Assembly (NCBI RefSeq): GCF_017888565.1
Contig: NZ_JAGHFX010000030.1
Location: forward strand, 1 to 64,000
Source of the DNA: Clostridium sp.
GTDB lineage: Bacteria; Bacillota; Clostridia; Clostridiales; Clostridiaceae
Direction of reading: 5' to 3'
DNA length: 64,000 bases
Below, one piece after another: positions 26,763 to 36,696 of the stretch. The notes beneath the pieces were generated by a model. That model searched no databases, was not told the origin of the DNA, and saw only the letters and a list, made by a program, of their open reading frames with translations. Every line of letters begins with the position of its first letter. The stretch's first letter is position 1. The translations under genes and the position numbers were made by a program.

Positions 26763-27647
26763 TTACTTAACATACTCAAAACTAGCTTTTTCACTTTCTA
26801 AGTTAAAAAGCAACTTATCTTTCTTATAAAATTTAAACCTTGCTTTACATGATAAATTTTCATAAATTGTTCTTATCATTTTCCCACCATCTGGTGCTAA
26901 TAGTTTTTGCGGATAGTTTTCATTTATTTCTATTTCCAACTTATACTTTCCTTTTTTTATAATTAATCCATTCTCATTATAACTTAATATTTTAACGCCA
27001 TTATAAGTTGCTAATCTATATTCTTTTTCTTTATATAAAATAGATGCAATACATCCTTTAAATTCAAATCCTAAGAATGGAATATCTGCGATGGAAACCA
27101 TAATGTTTGCCTTTATATTTTTAAAACTATTACATTGAATCCATAAATATGACTTAGGGAATGACTTTCCTAAATCCTTCTCAATATACCCTATACCATC
27201 TTTTATTATTATATCTTCATTATTTATATTCAAATTCCCATTAACTATATGATGTAAACTTATTATTCCATGATTACATTCCATAAACGGAAATAAAGCA
27301 AATGGTCCCATTATATCATTTTTAATTGGAGTAACATTATCATAACTTAACTTACCTTTGATTTTTATATCACTACTAACTATATTTAATATCAATCCTT
27401 TTTTAGAAAATATACTATCTTTTATCTTAATAGTTAATTTATCATAGCTTATTGAAAAGTCTTTAAAATCGTACTTTATATTATAAGATTTATTATTAGT
27501 TATCACTTGAATAAATGCATACCTTAATCCATTCTTATCAATATTTACGCCTGGAATAAAAGCTATGCTATCATCACCAAATTGTTGTTTAAAATACCAA
27601 CCTTCAAAAAAGCTTTTCTTATTACTATATGAATTTTTATTCTTCAT
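26763..27647 (-). CDS. Tocopherol cyclase-like family protein
   Basis: This 294-residue soluble protein starts with the FFEGWYFKQQ segment typical of the tocopherol cyclase-like family (PF14249) and related beta-barrel lipid-binding proteins. Later markers are GPFALFPFMECNHGI and YIEKDLGKSFPKSYLWIQ. Plant members cyclise tocopherol precursors, but bacterial members have no proven role, and clostridia do not make tocopherol. The start overlaps the last 11 bases of the upstream Rieske oxidoreductase gene, so the two are coupled and probably share a substrate, perhaps a lipid or quinone-like molecule; this is inference. Confidence 0.8.
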   Translation of the reverse strand: MKNKNSYSNKKSFFEGWYFKQQFGDDSIAFIPGVNIDKNGLRYAFIQVITNNKSYNIKYDFKDFSISYDKLTIKIKDSIFSKKGLILNIVSSDIKIKGKLSYDNVTPIKNDIMGPFALFPFMECNHGIISLHHIVNGNLNINNEDIIIKDGIGYIEKDLGKSFPKSYLWIQCNSFKNIKANIMVSIADIPFLGFEFKGCIASILYKEKEYRLATYNGVKILSYNENGLIIKKGKYKLEIEINENYPQKLLAPDGGKMIRTIYENLSCKARFKFYKKDKLLFNLESEKASFEYVK

Positions 27648-29079
27648 ACCTTAAATCCTTTATAGAAGGTGAATCTAATAAGTTCCCCTTAAAATCAAAT
27701 CTTGACCCATGACAAGGGCAATCCCAAGATAAATCATCTGCATTCCACTTTAGCTCACATCCTAAATGCGGGCACTTAGTTGAAACTGTATAGACTTTTC
27801 CATCATTATTCTTATATACTCCTACCTTCTCTCCATTATAAATAATAATTTCACCTTCGCCATTATTTACATGTTCTATTGTTTGCATTGGTATATGTAT
27901 TTTCTGTGCAATAAAGTTATATGCTGTTTCCACTCCATCTTTTGCTAGATTTTTTATAGATGCAGTCATATCAAATCTACTTGGAGAAAATATATCGTTA
28001 AAATCATGCTCTACACCAACTATCATATCACTAATAATTATTGATGAAACCATAGATGATGTCATTCCCCATTTATTAAATCCAGTGGCTACATAAACAT
28101 TTGGCATTTCCTTGGAATAAATGCCTATATACGGAATCCCATCAGAAGTCATACAATCTTGAGCTGACCAATTATATTTTTCTATTGAATTAGGATATAA
28201 TTTCTTGGCTAAGTCTCTAATCTTATCATAAGATCCACCTAATTCATTATCTCCAGTTCTCTTAGAGATTCCACCCATAATTAACAAATCCTTATATCGT
28301 CTAAATGTATAGCCACCATCTTTTTCATCTAAATACATTCCATGAATAATCTGGGCATCTTTAAGTGCAATTAAATGCTCTCTTTCTTGATGCATTCTCA
28401 TAAAGTAATATCCTGGAGTATTTATAATTGGAAAATGGGTTGCTACTACAATACTTTTAGCTTTTATATTTCCATTATTAGTTATAACAATATCTTCTTT
28501 TATGTCTATAGCTTTTGTATCTTCATAAATAACTAGTTCTTTAGCTATATAGTTTAAAAACTTTATAGGATTAAATTGTGCTTGGTTTTTAAATTTTACA
28601 GCCTTTGCTATTTTAAATGGCAATTCAATTTCATCTACTAATTCTGCATCTATACCAATTTTTATTGATGCATCATATTCATTTTCTATCTTTTTAGGAT
28701 TATCTAAACTATATACGTATGCATCTTCTATTTCAAAATCGCAATCTATATTATTACTATTTATTATTTCTTTATATGTTTCTATGGCTAATTCATTTGC
28801 CTTAGCATATTTTTTCGCATTTTCTTCGCCAAATTCTTTTATAAGCTTATCATATATTATATTATGTTGTATTGTTATTTTAGCTGTTGTGTTTTTAGTA
28901 TTTCCATTTAATATTTTCCCCCTATCTATAACAACAACATCTACTCCTTTTTCTTTTAGCATATATGCTGTTAATAATCCTGTTATACCAGCTCCAATAA
29001 CAACTGCTTCTACTTCTATGTCTTTCTTCAAAGGTCTTCTTTCCTTAATATCATAACTTTTACTCCAAACGGATTTCAT
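27637..29079 (-). CDS. FAD-dependent oxidoreductase with C-terminal Rieske domain
   Basis: This is a 480-residue fusion. Residues 25-370 are a DAO/glycine-oxidase-type FAD domain: the Rossmann motif VVIGAGITGLLTAYML is near residue 27, and ATGFNKWGMTSS is near the end of the domain. The last 80 residues are a Rieske [2Fe-2S] domain with CPHLGCELKW and CPCHGS. The architecture matches the YhfW-type proteins of Bacillus, whose substrate is unknown. A TGAGGTGA site precedes the ATG. The tocopherol-cyclase-like gene follows with an 11-base overlap. Rieske proteins in a strict anaerobe often serve in oxygen or redox stress, which is a guess here. Confidence 0.9.
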   Translation of the reverse strand: MKSVWSKSYDIKERRPLKKDIEVEAVVIGAGITGLLTAYMLKEKGVDVVVIDRGKILNGNTKNTTAKITIQHNIIYDKLIKEFGEENAKKYAKANELAIETYKEIINSNNIDCDFEIEDAYVYSLDNPKKIENEYDASIKIGIDAELVDEIELPFKIAKAVKFKNQAQFNPIKFLNYIAKELVIYEDTKAIDIKEDIVITNNGNIKAKSIVVATHFPIINTPGYYFMRMHQEREHLIALKDAQIIHGMYLDEKDGGYTFRRYKDLLIMGGISKRTGDNELGGSYDKIRDLAKKLYPNSIEKYNWSAQDCMTSDGIPYIGIYSKEMPNVYVATGFNKWGMTSSMVSSIIISDMIVGVEHDFNDIFSPSRFDMTASIKNLAKDGVETAYNFIAQKIHIPMQTIEHVNNGEGEIIIYNGEKVGVYKNNDGKVYTVSTKCPHLGCELKWNADDLSWDCPCHGSRFDFKGNLLDSPSIKDLRYEE

Positions 29080-29163
29080 AAAAATATCACCTCATATTTT
29101 ATTATTCCATTAATTTTAGTAATTAAACAAATTTAAGATAAGGTGCCTAATATAATTAATATT

Positions 29164-29643
29164 TTATAATGAATCTTTAAATTCTATAAAATTATTATCT
29201 AATTTTTTTTTTATATCTGGATATTTTTCTACTACTTCTATGAAATTTATCATCCTCTCAAAAGTTTCTTTACTTAAAACATGCTCTATTTTTTCAGTTT
29301 CTTGTAATAAGTAATTTGATACACCCAATATCTTAAGAAATTTTTCTATAGTGTTATGCCTATTTAATAAATATTCTCCATAACTGCTTCCATTCTCAGT
29401 CAATTTTACATAACCATATTTTTCATAGCTAGCTAAACTTAATTCATCTAATTTTTTTATCATCTTGGTTATTGAAGCAGGTTTCACATTTAAAGCCTTT
29501 GATAAATCCCCCACCCTAGTAAACCCTTTATTTTTTGATAACCTATATATCATTTCTATATAATCTTCCATTGAAGCTGTAATTAACTTGCTATCATTTT
29601 TTAAGTAGTTATTAAAAGTATAAAATTCTTCTCTTTCATTCAT
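29164..29643 (-). CDS. DtxR/MntR-family metal-dependent repressor
   Basis: This 159-residue protein has the DtxR winged helix (YIEMIYRLSKNKGFTRVGDL, VKPASITKMIKKL), followed by a dimerisation/metal-binding segment with the Glu/His set (TEKIEHVLSKETFERM). The length matches short MntR-like proteins without an SH3 domain. It is divergent from feoAB with a DtxR-like palindrome between them. It probably represses feoAB, and perhaps itself, when ferrous iron or manganese is plentiful. A GGAGGGG site precedes the ATG. Confidence 0.88.
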   Translation of the reverse strand: MNEREEFYTFNNYLKNDSKLITASMEDYIEMIYRLSKNKGFTRVGDLSKALNVKPASITKMIKKLDELSLASYEKYGYVKLTENGSSYGEYLLNRHNTIEKFLKILGVSNYLLQETEKIEHVLSKETFERMINFIEVVEKYPDIKKKLDNNFIEFKDSL

Positions 29644-29766
29644 GTCAACCCCTCCATTTCAAACTATCTTTATATTATATTTAACTACCTAATATAAAAT
29701 TCTTATAAAATTTTATATTTTTGTATCAATATTTATTATTACCTCATAAATTGAACTATAAATAAA

Positions 29767-29782
29767 TTTAGCCTAAGCTAAA
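29767..29782. promoter_or_regulatory. DtxR-type iron-box candidate before feoA
   Basis: TTTAGCCTAAGCTAAA lies about 35 bases upstream of feoA. Its half-sites (TTTAG..CTAAA) and TTAGnCTAA-like core resemble the DtxR/IdeR iron box. It sits in the divergent region between the repressor gene and feoAB. Confidence 0.55.
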
Positions 29783-29815
29783 AAAATTAGATAAACGAAA
29801 CTATGGAGGTAATTT

Positions 29816-30043
29816 ATGAAAAACTTATCAGAAATTAAAGTTGGAAGTAGCGTAATTGTAAAAAGAAATAATTCCAAATCATCACTTAAAGAAAGACTAT
29901 TAGCATTAGGATTAACTCAAGGTGCAATAATAGAGGTGCTTAGAAAAGGCCCTAAAAATAATTTAACAGTCTATAGAATCAGAGGAGCTATGATTGCTTT
30001 AAGAAAAGAAGAAGGACAACTTATTGAAGTTTCAGAACTATAA
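29816..30043 (+). CDS. feoA: Ferrous iron transport protein FeoA
   Basis: This 75-residue SH3-like cytoplasmic protein is needed for FeoB-dependent ferrous iron uptake. Its sequence shows the FeoA pattern: KVGSSVIVKRN, ERLLALGLTQGAIIEV, NNLTVYRIRGAMIALRKEE. A TGGAGGT site precedes the ATG. feoB follows 21 bases downstream in the same operon. Confidence 0.95.
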   Translation: MKNLSEIKVGSSVIVKRNNSKSSLKERLLALGLTQGAIIEVLRKGPKNNLTVYRIRGAMIALRKEEGQLIEVSEL

Positions 30044-30064
30044 ATTTTAAGAGGTGATTTTAAA

Positions 30065-32176
30065 ATGGGTTTAACAGCTCAAACTAGTCAAATTAATTCT
30101 ATGAAAGACATTTTTAATATTGGCAAAAAAAATAATCAGTATGTAATTGCTTTAGCGGGTAATCCTAATACCGGTAAAAGTACAGTTTTTAATTATTTAA
30201 CTGGACTTCATCAGCATACTGGCAATTGGCCTGGCAAGACAGTTGTAAATGCTCGTGGAGAATTTAATTACAATGGGAATGAATATATTCTTGTAGACTT
30301 ACCTGGAACCTACTCATTATTTTCATCCTCTATTGATGAAGAAATAGCACGTGATTTTATATGTTACGGAAATTATGATGCTGTTGTTGTAGTTACTGAT
30401 GCAACTTGTTTAGAAAGAAACCTAAACCTAGTTTACCAAATTTCTGAACTAACTAATAAAGTTATTGCCTGCGTCAACTTAATAGATGAAGCCAAAAAGA
30501 AAAACATACAAATTGATAAAGATGGACTTGAAAACTCATTAGGAATACCAGTAGTTCTTACTGCTGCTAATAAAGGTATTGGTATTGATAAACTTAAAAC
30601 TGAAATCGAAAATTTAGCTGTAAAAAAGAAAATTCCTACCCCAAATAAAATTATATATAATGAATTTATTGAAAACCTTGTTGAAAAAATAGAAAAAAAA
30701 TTAGTATCGTATGATATTGTAAATAAAAGATGGGTGGCTTTAAGGTTAATAGACAGTAACTATGATATATTTAAAAAACTAGATGAGTTCGATGATAAAT
30801 TCAACACTATTATAGCTAAAAACATTCAATCCGAACTTAATCTAAATACAGATAAAGAGAAATTAAGAGAATACATTTCAGAAATGAATTATAAACAAGC
30901 TAAAATAATAAAAGATAAATTTGTAAAAGAAGACCTAAAAAAAATAAATAGAGATAAAAAAATAGATGACATACTAACATCAAAGGTATTCGGAATACCA
31001 TTAATGCTACTCTTACTCGGCATTGTATTTTGGTTAACTATAGAAGGTGCAAACTATCCTTCACAAGTTTTATCTGATCTCCTATTCTCATTTCAAGATA
31101 AACTAACTGAATTATTTAATTTACTAGGAGCTCCAGATTGGCTACATGGAATTTTAGTCTTAGGCCTATACAGAACCTTAGCTTGGGTTATAGCTGTAAT
31201 GCTTCCACCTATGGCTATATTTTTCCCACTATTCACCTTACTAGAAGATTCAGGATATTTGCCTAGAATAGCCTTTAACTTAGATCATATGTTTAAAAAA
31301 TGTTGTGCTCATGGTAAACAATGCCTTACTATGTGTATGGGTTTTGGATGCAACGCTGCTGGGGTAATAGGTTGTAGAATCATAGAGTCTCCAAGAGAAA
31401 GACTTATAGCTATAATAACTAATAACTTTGTTCCATGCAATGGTCGCTTCCCTACTTTAATTGCAATAGCTACAGTATTCTTTGCTGTTACATCCAACAA
31501 TACAATAAATAATATAATTCCATCATTATCTATTACCTTAATTGTCATCTTAGGTATAGCTATGACTTTATTAGTTTCATTCATTTTATCTAAAACCCTT
31601 TTAAAAGGTGTACCTTCTACCTTTACACTAGAACTTCCTCCGTATAGGAAACCTCAAATAGGTAGAGTATTATATACTTCAATTATAGATAGAACAATAT
31701 TCGTATTAAGTAGAGCTGTACTAGTTGCTGCTCCTGCTGGTGCAATTACATGGATATTAGCTAATATCTATATAGGAGACTTAAGCATAATAAGTCATGT
31801 AGCTAATTTCTTGCAACCTTTAGGTAATGCTATTGGACTAGATGGATTTATACTTCTTGCTTTTTTAGTTGGTCTTCCAGCAAACGAAATAGTTCTTCCT
31901 GTACTATTAATGGCATACTTAGCTACAGGAACATTAACAGACTTTTCAAGTATAGAATCATTAAGAGAAATTTTAGTAAATAACAATTGGACTTTACTTA
32001 CTGCACTAAATACTATGCTATTTAGTTTACTTCATTGGCCTTGTTCAACCACACTTTGGACTATAAAAAAGGAAACTGGTAGCATTAAATGGACACTACT
32101 TTCATTTATAATTCCTACTGTAATCGCTTTTGTAGTATGTTTTATAACAGCATCTATATATAGATTAATTGTATAA
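30065..32176 (+). CDS. feoB: Ferrous iron transporter FeoB
   Basis: This 703-residue membrane protein has an N-terminal G domain that drives ferrous iron import. G1 is GNPNTGKST at 32-40, G3 is DLPGTYSL, and G4 is NLIDEAK (the usual NxxD) near residue 142. A helical spacer at about 200-300 leads to the membrane part, which has the two Gate motifs: RIAFNLDHMFKKCCAHGK...CMGFGCNAAGVIGCR with its Cys, and the later PAGAITWILAN. An AGAGGTGA site precedes the ATG. It probably responds to iron through the divergent DtxR-type repressor. No feoC is present; a 42-codon gene lies 0.6 kb downstream on the same strand. Confidence 0.96.
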   Translation: MGLTAQTSQINSMKDIFNIGKKNNQYVIALAGNPNTGKSTVFNYLTGLHQHTGNWPGKTVVNARGEFNYNGNEYILVDLPGTYSLFSSSIDEEIARDFICYGNYDAVVVVTDATCLERNLNLVYQISELTNKVIACVNLIDEAKKKNIQIDKDGLENSLGIPVVLTAANKGIGIDKLKTEIENLAVKKKIPTPNKIIYNEFIENLVEKIEKKLVSYDIVNKRWVALRLIDSNYDIFKKLDEFDDKFNTIIAKNIQSELNLNTDKEKLREYISEMNYKQAKIIKDKFVKEDLKKINRDKKIDDILTSKVFGIPLMLLLLGIVFWLTIEGANYPSQVLSDLLFSFQDKLTELFNLLGAPDWLHGILVLGLYRTLAWVIAVMLPPMAIFFPLFTLLEDSGYLPRIAFNLDHMFKKCCAHGKQCLTMCMGFGCNAAGVIGCRIIESPRERLIAIITNNFVPCNGRFPTLIAIATVFFAVTSNNTINNIIPSLSITLIVILGIAMTLLVSFILSKTLLKGVPSTFTLELPPYRKPQIGRVLYTSIIDRTIFVLSRAVLVAAPAGAITWILANIYIGDLSIISHVANFLQPLGNAIGLDGFILLAFLVGLPANEIVLPVLLMAYLATGTLTDFSSIESLREILVNNNWTLLTALNTMLFSLLHWPCSTTLWTIKKETGSIKWTLLSFIIPTVIAFVVCFITASIYRLIV

Positions 32177-32189
32177 TAATTTTTATATG

Positions 32190-32240
32190 ATAACTATAAA
32201 TAGCTTAATGATAAAATACCATTGAACTATTTATAGTTAT
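32190..32240. terminator. Terminator after feoB
   Basis: Perfect arms ATAACTATAAATAG / CTATTTATAGTTAT around a 23-base loop, 14 bases beyond the feoB stop and facing the convergent small gene at 32290. Confidence 0.7.
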
Positions 32241-32289
32241 TATAATATTTGACTTTTAACTAAACATACAATTATATTTCTATTTGAAA

Positions 32290-32565
32290 CTATTGCATTT
32301 TCTTATTTTTTCTATTTATCTCCTTTTCACAGCATCTGCCTTTTTTTCTTTTTAAGAACATCATAGGTAACATTAATAGCATAATTAAAGGGCATATAAA
32401 TGGTGCCATCACTCCTAATATTTCACTAACTTTAGGAGAAAATTTATAGACTATTGGCAATAGTAATATTATAACTATTGGTAAAGCACAGCATAAACCC
32501 ATATGAAATACATGTTTAAAATAACTATGCTTATAATCATATCCATCTTCATTATTGTGATTCAT
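32290..32565 (-). CDS. Small membrane protein next to feoAB
   Basis: This 91-residue protein has His/Asp-rich ends and two hydrophobic helices (about residues 19-41 and 47-69). The loop-facing FHMGLCCALP and the C-terminal KKGRCCEKEINRK each have a Cys pair, which could bind metal. It has a strong AAGGAGG site and is convergent with feoB. I do not recognise the family. Position and Cys pairs make a link to iron or metal handling plausible but unproven. Confidence 0.7.
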   Translation of the reverse strand: MNHNNEDGYDYKHSYFKHVFHMGLCCALPIVIILLLPIVYKFSPKVSEILGVMAPFICPLIMLLMLPMMFLKRKKGRCCEKEINRKNKKMQ

Positions 32566-32798
32566 TCTTAATCCTCCTTAATAAAATTTAATATAATTTA
32601 TTCCTATAATAATATTAATCATTTTAAATGAAGATTTTATGAATATACCTTATTAGTTATAAAATTAATTTGTAATAATATTTATTTTATCTCCATAATT
32701 TCTTCATATTTATATAATATAATTCTCGTATCAACTTAATAGAGGTTTATTAGCTTAATTAAATTTAAGTAATATGAGCTTTTTAAGGAGGAAATCTA

Positions 32799-32927
32799 AT
32801 GATAAATTTTTTAAAAACTATCTTTAGCAAAAATTACAGGAAAAAATATTATAGAAAAGTTTTAAATGCCTGTAATGAATATAATAATGAGTTAGAAAAA
32901 ATATATACAGTAAACAATATTATTTAA
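32799..32927 (+). CDS. Small basic protein (42 aa)
   Basis: A 42-codon frame begins MINFLKTIFSKNYRKKYYRK and ends NNII. It has an excellent TAAGGAGG site 7 bases before the ATG, which is the main evidence that it is real. The N-terminal half is basic and amphipathic, the C-terminal half acidic-helical. A short AAGGC-TAAA-GCCTT hairpin follows at 32939-32952. It lies in the same direction as feoAB and may be a small regulator or membrane-surface peptide; function unknown. Bases 32566-32798 hold no other gene. Confidence 0.6.
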   Translation: MINFLKTIFSKNYRKKYYRKVLNACNEYNNELEKIYTVNNII

Positions 32928-32993
32928 TCCGATCCCCCAAGGCTAAAGCCTTATAATTATAAAATAGCAAATTAATTAGGATTTTTTCTAATT

Positions 32994-33041
32994 AAAATTA
33001 AATGGTCTAATAACTTTATTGTTACTAGACCATTTAATTTT
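32994..33041. terminator. Terminator after the lactate dehydrogenase operon
   Basis: Perfect 16-base arms (AAAATTAAATGGTCTA and its complement) around a 16-base loop reach the stop codon of the GlcD-type gene on the minus strand. Confidence 0.8.
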
Positions 33042-34440
33042 AATAGAATACCTTTCCTGGATTTAATATATTTTTAGGGTCAAAAACTGATTTTATCCCT
33101 CTCATAATTTCAATATTTTCATCACTTAATGAATCACTCAAATACTCCTTTTTAGCATATCCTATTCCATGTTCTCCAGAAACTTGTCCTGCTAAATCTT
33201 TAGCTTTATCATACATTTTTTTCATTACATTATTTAGTTTTTCTTGCCATTTATCTTCACTTAATTTATCTCTTAGTATATAAATGTGTAAGTTCCCATC
33301 TCCTGCATGGCCAAAACTTTTTATTCTTATTTCATACTCTTCTTGAAGCTTATGAGTAAATTTTACAAAACTAGCCACTTTATTTCTTGGAACTACTACA
33401 TCTACCTCATCCATTTCAGTTGTAGATGATTTTATAGCTTCTAAAAAAGCTCCTCTTGCTGACCAAATCGACTCTTGTCTTTCTTCTGTATCTGATATAA
33501 ATACATCCATAGCACCTTCATTTAAACATATATCTGCAACCTTTTCATAATTCTTCTCTATTTCTTCTTTTGAGTTACCATCAAAGGTTAATAACAAATA
33601 AGCGTCTGAACTATGATCCGGGAATTTCTTGCCTAGATATTCCTCTGCTGCTAGTATTACCTCTCCTTGCATAAACTCAATAGCTGTTGGTACTGCTTTT
33701 GATTTGATTATCTTAGGTACAGTTTCAATTGCAGTTTCTAACTCCTTAAATGGAACTAATAAACTTATAGATTTTTTAGGTAGTGGCAATAACTTCAACG
33801 TTGCTTTAGTTATTATTCCTAATGTTCCTTCAGAGCCTATTATTAAATCTTTTATGCTATATCCTGAACTGTTTTTAACTACCTTTCCACCTAGGCTCAG
33901 AACCTCTCCTTTTGGAGTTACAACCTCTAATCCTCTAACATAATCTCTGGTTACTCCATATTTTACAGCCCTCATTCCTCCTGCATTAGTACTTATATTC
34001 CCTCCAATTGTAGCTGTCTTTTCACCCGGATCTGGTGGATAAAACAAATCATGATCTTGGACAGATTTTGCTATATCCATAAGTAAAACCCCAGGTTCTA
34101 CTGTTAAAGTTAAATTTTCATCATCTAATTCTAATATATTATTCATTCCACTTAAATCTATGATTATTCCGCCATGAAGCGGTACACAAGCTCCTACTAG
34201 CCCTGTTCCAGATCCCCTAGCTGTAACTGGTATATTATTTTCATAAGCATACTTCATAATATTAGCTACTTCTTCAGTGTTAGAAACTTTAACTACTATC
34301 TCTGGAAATTTTCTAACAAATCCTAGTTCATCATGACTATAATCTTCATTGATATTTTCTCCATAAAAAATTCTATCATTGTCATTTATTAATACTTTTA
34401 TTTCCTCTATATTTTTTTCTAACACTTTATTATATTGCAT
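33040..34440 (-). CDS. FAD-binding lactate dehydrogenase, GlcD/LctD family
   Basis: This protein of 466 residues (ATG at 34440) belongs to the VAO/GlcD flavoprotein family that oxidises 2-hydroxyacids such as lactate. The FAD-binding segment is [20 protein letters not shown], then [16 protein letters not shown] and [15 protein letters not shown]. The C-terminus has [14 protein letters not shown] and [14 protein letters not shown], typical of GlcD/D-lactate dehydrogenases. It overlaps the etfA stop by 11 bases, so the three genes etfB-etfA-glcD form one unit. This arrangement matches LctBCD of Acetobacterium woodii, which uses electron confurcation to oxidise lactate with NAD+ and reduced ferredoxin. 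No lactate permease gene is in the window. Confidence 0.9.
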   Translation of the reverse strand: MQYNKVLEKNIEEIKVLINDNDRIFYGENINEDYSHDELGFVRKFPEIVVKVSNTEEVANIMKYAYENNIPVTARGSGTGLVGACVPLHGGIIIDLSGMNNILELDDENLTLTVEPGVLLMDIAKSVQDHDLFYPPDPGEKTATIGGNISTNAGGMRAVKYGVTRDYVRGLEVVTPKGEVLSLGGKVVKNSSGYSIKDLIIGSEGTLGIITKATLKLLPLPKKSISLLVPFKELETAIETVPKIIKSKAVPTAIEFMQGEVILAAEEYLGKKFPDHSSDAYLLLTFDGNSKEEIEKNYEKVADICLNEGAMDVFISDTEERQESIWSARGAFLEAIKSSTTEMDEVDVVVPRNKVASFVKFTHKLQEEYEIRIKSFGHAGDGNLHIYILRDKLSEDKWQEKLNNVMKKMYDKAKDLAGQVSGEHGIGYAKKEYLSDSLSDENIEIMRGIKSVFDPKNILNPGKVFY

Positions 34441-35632
34441 GTTCTTCTCCTCCATTCTCCTTAATCATTTGAATTAACTTTGGAATTATTTCATATATAT
34501 CCCCTACTATTCCATAGTGTGCAACCTTAAATATTGGTGCCTTTTCATCATTATTTATAGCAAATATATAATCAGAGTTATTCATACCTGCAGTAAATTG
34601 AACTGCTCCAGACACTCCGCATGTTATTATAAGTTTAGCTCTAACAGTTCTTCCGCTTAACCCAACTTGCTTACTTGCATCTTCCCATCCAGATTCAATT
34701 AAGGGTCTTGTAACAGCAACTTCTCCTCCTAGTAGATCTGCTAGCTCCGTTATCATATTCATATCTTTTTCTGACTTTATTCCTCTTCCAGCTACAACTA
34801 AAACATCAGTTTCTGATATGCTATGCTCCTTCTTTTTAGATTCTATACTTTTTACATTAATATTTGATGATAACTTATTTTTGTTAATATCACAAATTAT
34901 CAACTTTCCTGTAGCTTCTTTATTTCTCTCTGGTGCAGACATAACCTTATATCTAACTGTTGCTAACTGTGGTCTTGAATTTGGAGTAATTATTTGAGCC
35001 ATTATATTTCCACCAAAAGCTGGTCTTATTTGTATTAAATCTGTATTTTCCTTTATATCTAAAACTGTACAATCTGCTGTTAAACCTGTTCTATACCTAG
35101 CTGCTACTCTTGGTGCTAGTGACCTTCCTAAAGTAGTTGCTCCAACTAATATAACAGATGGCTTAACGTCATCTATGAAACTCTCAAACATTGCTGTATA
35201 TGGTTCTATTCTAAAATTATTTAATCTCTCATTATCATATACATATACTTTATCTACTCCATAATGTAATAACTCTTCTGCTTTTTCAGTTATATTATAG
35301 CCTATGAATATACAATATACTTCTTGTTTTACTTTATTAGATAGCTCTCTTGCTTTTCCTATAAGTTCAAATGTAACAGGGTGTATATCTCCATCTACAT
35401 GATCTACATATACTGCTATACCTTTCCATTCACTTTTATCTATTAATATTTTTTCTTCTTCTATATATTTTACAGCACCTTCTGGTCCCTTCTTCACACA
35501 CAACTTACACATCTTACAATTAGAATTAATATCCAGTTTCCCAGCATTATTTTCTAAGGCTCCAAATGGACATATTTTAATAATTTCATCTATATTTCCT
35601 ACTTTATCTTGATTCACTACTAACTTAGACAT
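34430..35632 (-). CDS. etfA: Electron transfer flavoprotein alpha subunit with ferredoxin domain
   Basis: This 400-residue protein pairs with EtfB to carry electrons to the adjacent flavin dehydrogenase. The first 55 residues are a ferredoxin-like extension with one CxxCxxC set ([12 protein letters not shown]) and a CPFGAL, as in LctC and caffeyl-CoA Etf. The rest is Etf[20 protein letters not shown] and the FAD-binding C-terminus with [20 protein letters not shown]. The iron-sulfur extension supports the electron-bifurcating type. A TAGGAGGA site precedes the ATG; EtfB ends 11 bases upstream. Confidence 0.93.
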   Translation of the reverse strand: MSKLVVNQDKVGNIDEIIKICPFGALENNAGKLDINSNCKMCKLCVKKGPEGAVKYIEEEKILIDKSEWKGIAVYVDHVDGDIHPVTFELIGKARELSNKVKQEVYCIFIGYNITEKAEELLHYGVDKVYVYDNERLNNFRIEPYTAMFESFIDDVKPSVILVGATTLGRSLAPRVAARYRTGLTADCTVLDIKENTDLIQIRPAFGGNIMAQIITPNSRPQLATVRYKVMSAPERNKEATGKLIICDINKNKLSSNINVKSIESKKKEHSISETDVLVVAGRGIKSEKDMNMITELADLLGGEVAVTRPLIESGWEDASKQVGLSGRTVRAKLIITCGVSGAVQFTAGMNNSDYIFAINNDEKAPIFKVAHYGIVGDIYEIIPKLIQMIKENGGEEHAI

Positions 35633-35643
35633 ATTTCTTCCTC

Positions 35644-36432
35644 CTAAATAAACTTTAATTCTTTTAACTTATTGAATATATTTTTGCTTATTTCATCTGA
35701 ATTCCCATTCCATTTTTCATGACTAGAATTAGATTCAGGAGGAAATATTCTTTCAACTTGAGTTGGTGAACCATTTAAGCCATATTTATTTTCATCTTTA
35801 TCTTCAAAATCACTTAATGATATTACCTTAATTTCTCTATCTTTTGATTCTATCTTTTTTCTATATGAAGGCAATCTAGGTTCAAATATATCTTTTTCTA
35901 CTGTTAATAAACAAGGATATTTAACTTCAGTAATTTCTACTGTATTAGGCATGTCCATTTCTACTGTTATACAATCATTTCCTACTTCTAATATTTTTCT
36001 AACATTAGCTACATGAGGAATATCTAAATACTCAGCTATCTCTGGTCCAACTTGAGCTGTATCTCCATCAGTTGTTTGCTTGCCACAAATAATTAAATCA
36101 AAATTCTCTGTTTTCCTTATTCCTTGCGATATTGTATATGATGTTGCTAGAACATCAGCGCCTGCAAATTTTCTATCTGATATTAGCACTCCATTATCAG
36201 CTCCCATTGAAAAAGCTTCTCTTATTACCTCCATAGCTTGAGGTGGCCCCATACTTATTACACTTATACTTCCACCAGTTTTCTCCTTAATTTTAAATGC
36301 AGTTTCTAGCGCATAAAGATCATATGGATTCATCTTTGTATCTATTCCATCTCTTTTTAAAACTCCTGTTTTTTTATCAACTTCAACTTTTGACGTTCCT
36401 GGTACTTGTTTGATACAAACTATAGTATTCAT
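35644..36432 (-). CDS. etfB: Electron transfer flavoprotein beta subunit
   Basis: This 262-residue EtfB carries the second flavin of a bifurcating Etf. The opening NTIVCIKQVPGTSKVEVDKKTG and the nucleotide-binding DLIICGKQTTDGDTAQVGPEIAE are family signatures. It is the first gene of the unit etfB-etfA-glcD, with a GGGGAGAT site. Upstream (36433-36696) no gene is seen, but an inverted repeat TATACATAATTTTGTATA at 36513-36530 is a possible operator. Confidence 0.93.
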   Translation of the reverse strand: MNTIVCIKQVPGTSKVEVDKKTGVLKRDGIDTKMNPYDLYALETAFKIKEKTGGSISVISMGPPQAMEVIREAFSMGADNGVLISDRKFAGADVLATSYTISQGIRKTENFDLIICGKQTTDGDTAQVGPEIAEYLDIPHVANVRKILEVGNDCITVEMDMPNTVEITEVKYPCLLTVEKDIFEPRLPSYRKKIESKDREIKVISLSDFEDKDENKYGLNGSPTQVERIFPPESNSSHEKWNGNSDEISKNIFNKLKELKFI

Positions 36433-36696
36433 AAATTCATCTCCCCTAATTTATTATGTTTTAAAGTCTTCTATATAAATTTAAGAAAACATTCATTAAC
36501 TAAATTTCAATATACATAATTTTGTATATTTAAACAAACTTCTAGTCTATTTCTTCTATCAAATTAATATTTATAATTTTCATAATATTCCCCAAATAGA
36601 TTGTAAACCTTTTAACGAAGCTTGTCTATAATAGTTATTTTTCTAACATATTATAAAATAAAAAAAAGATATTAAAATAATTATAAATAATTTTTT

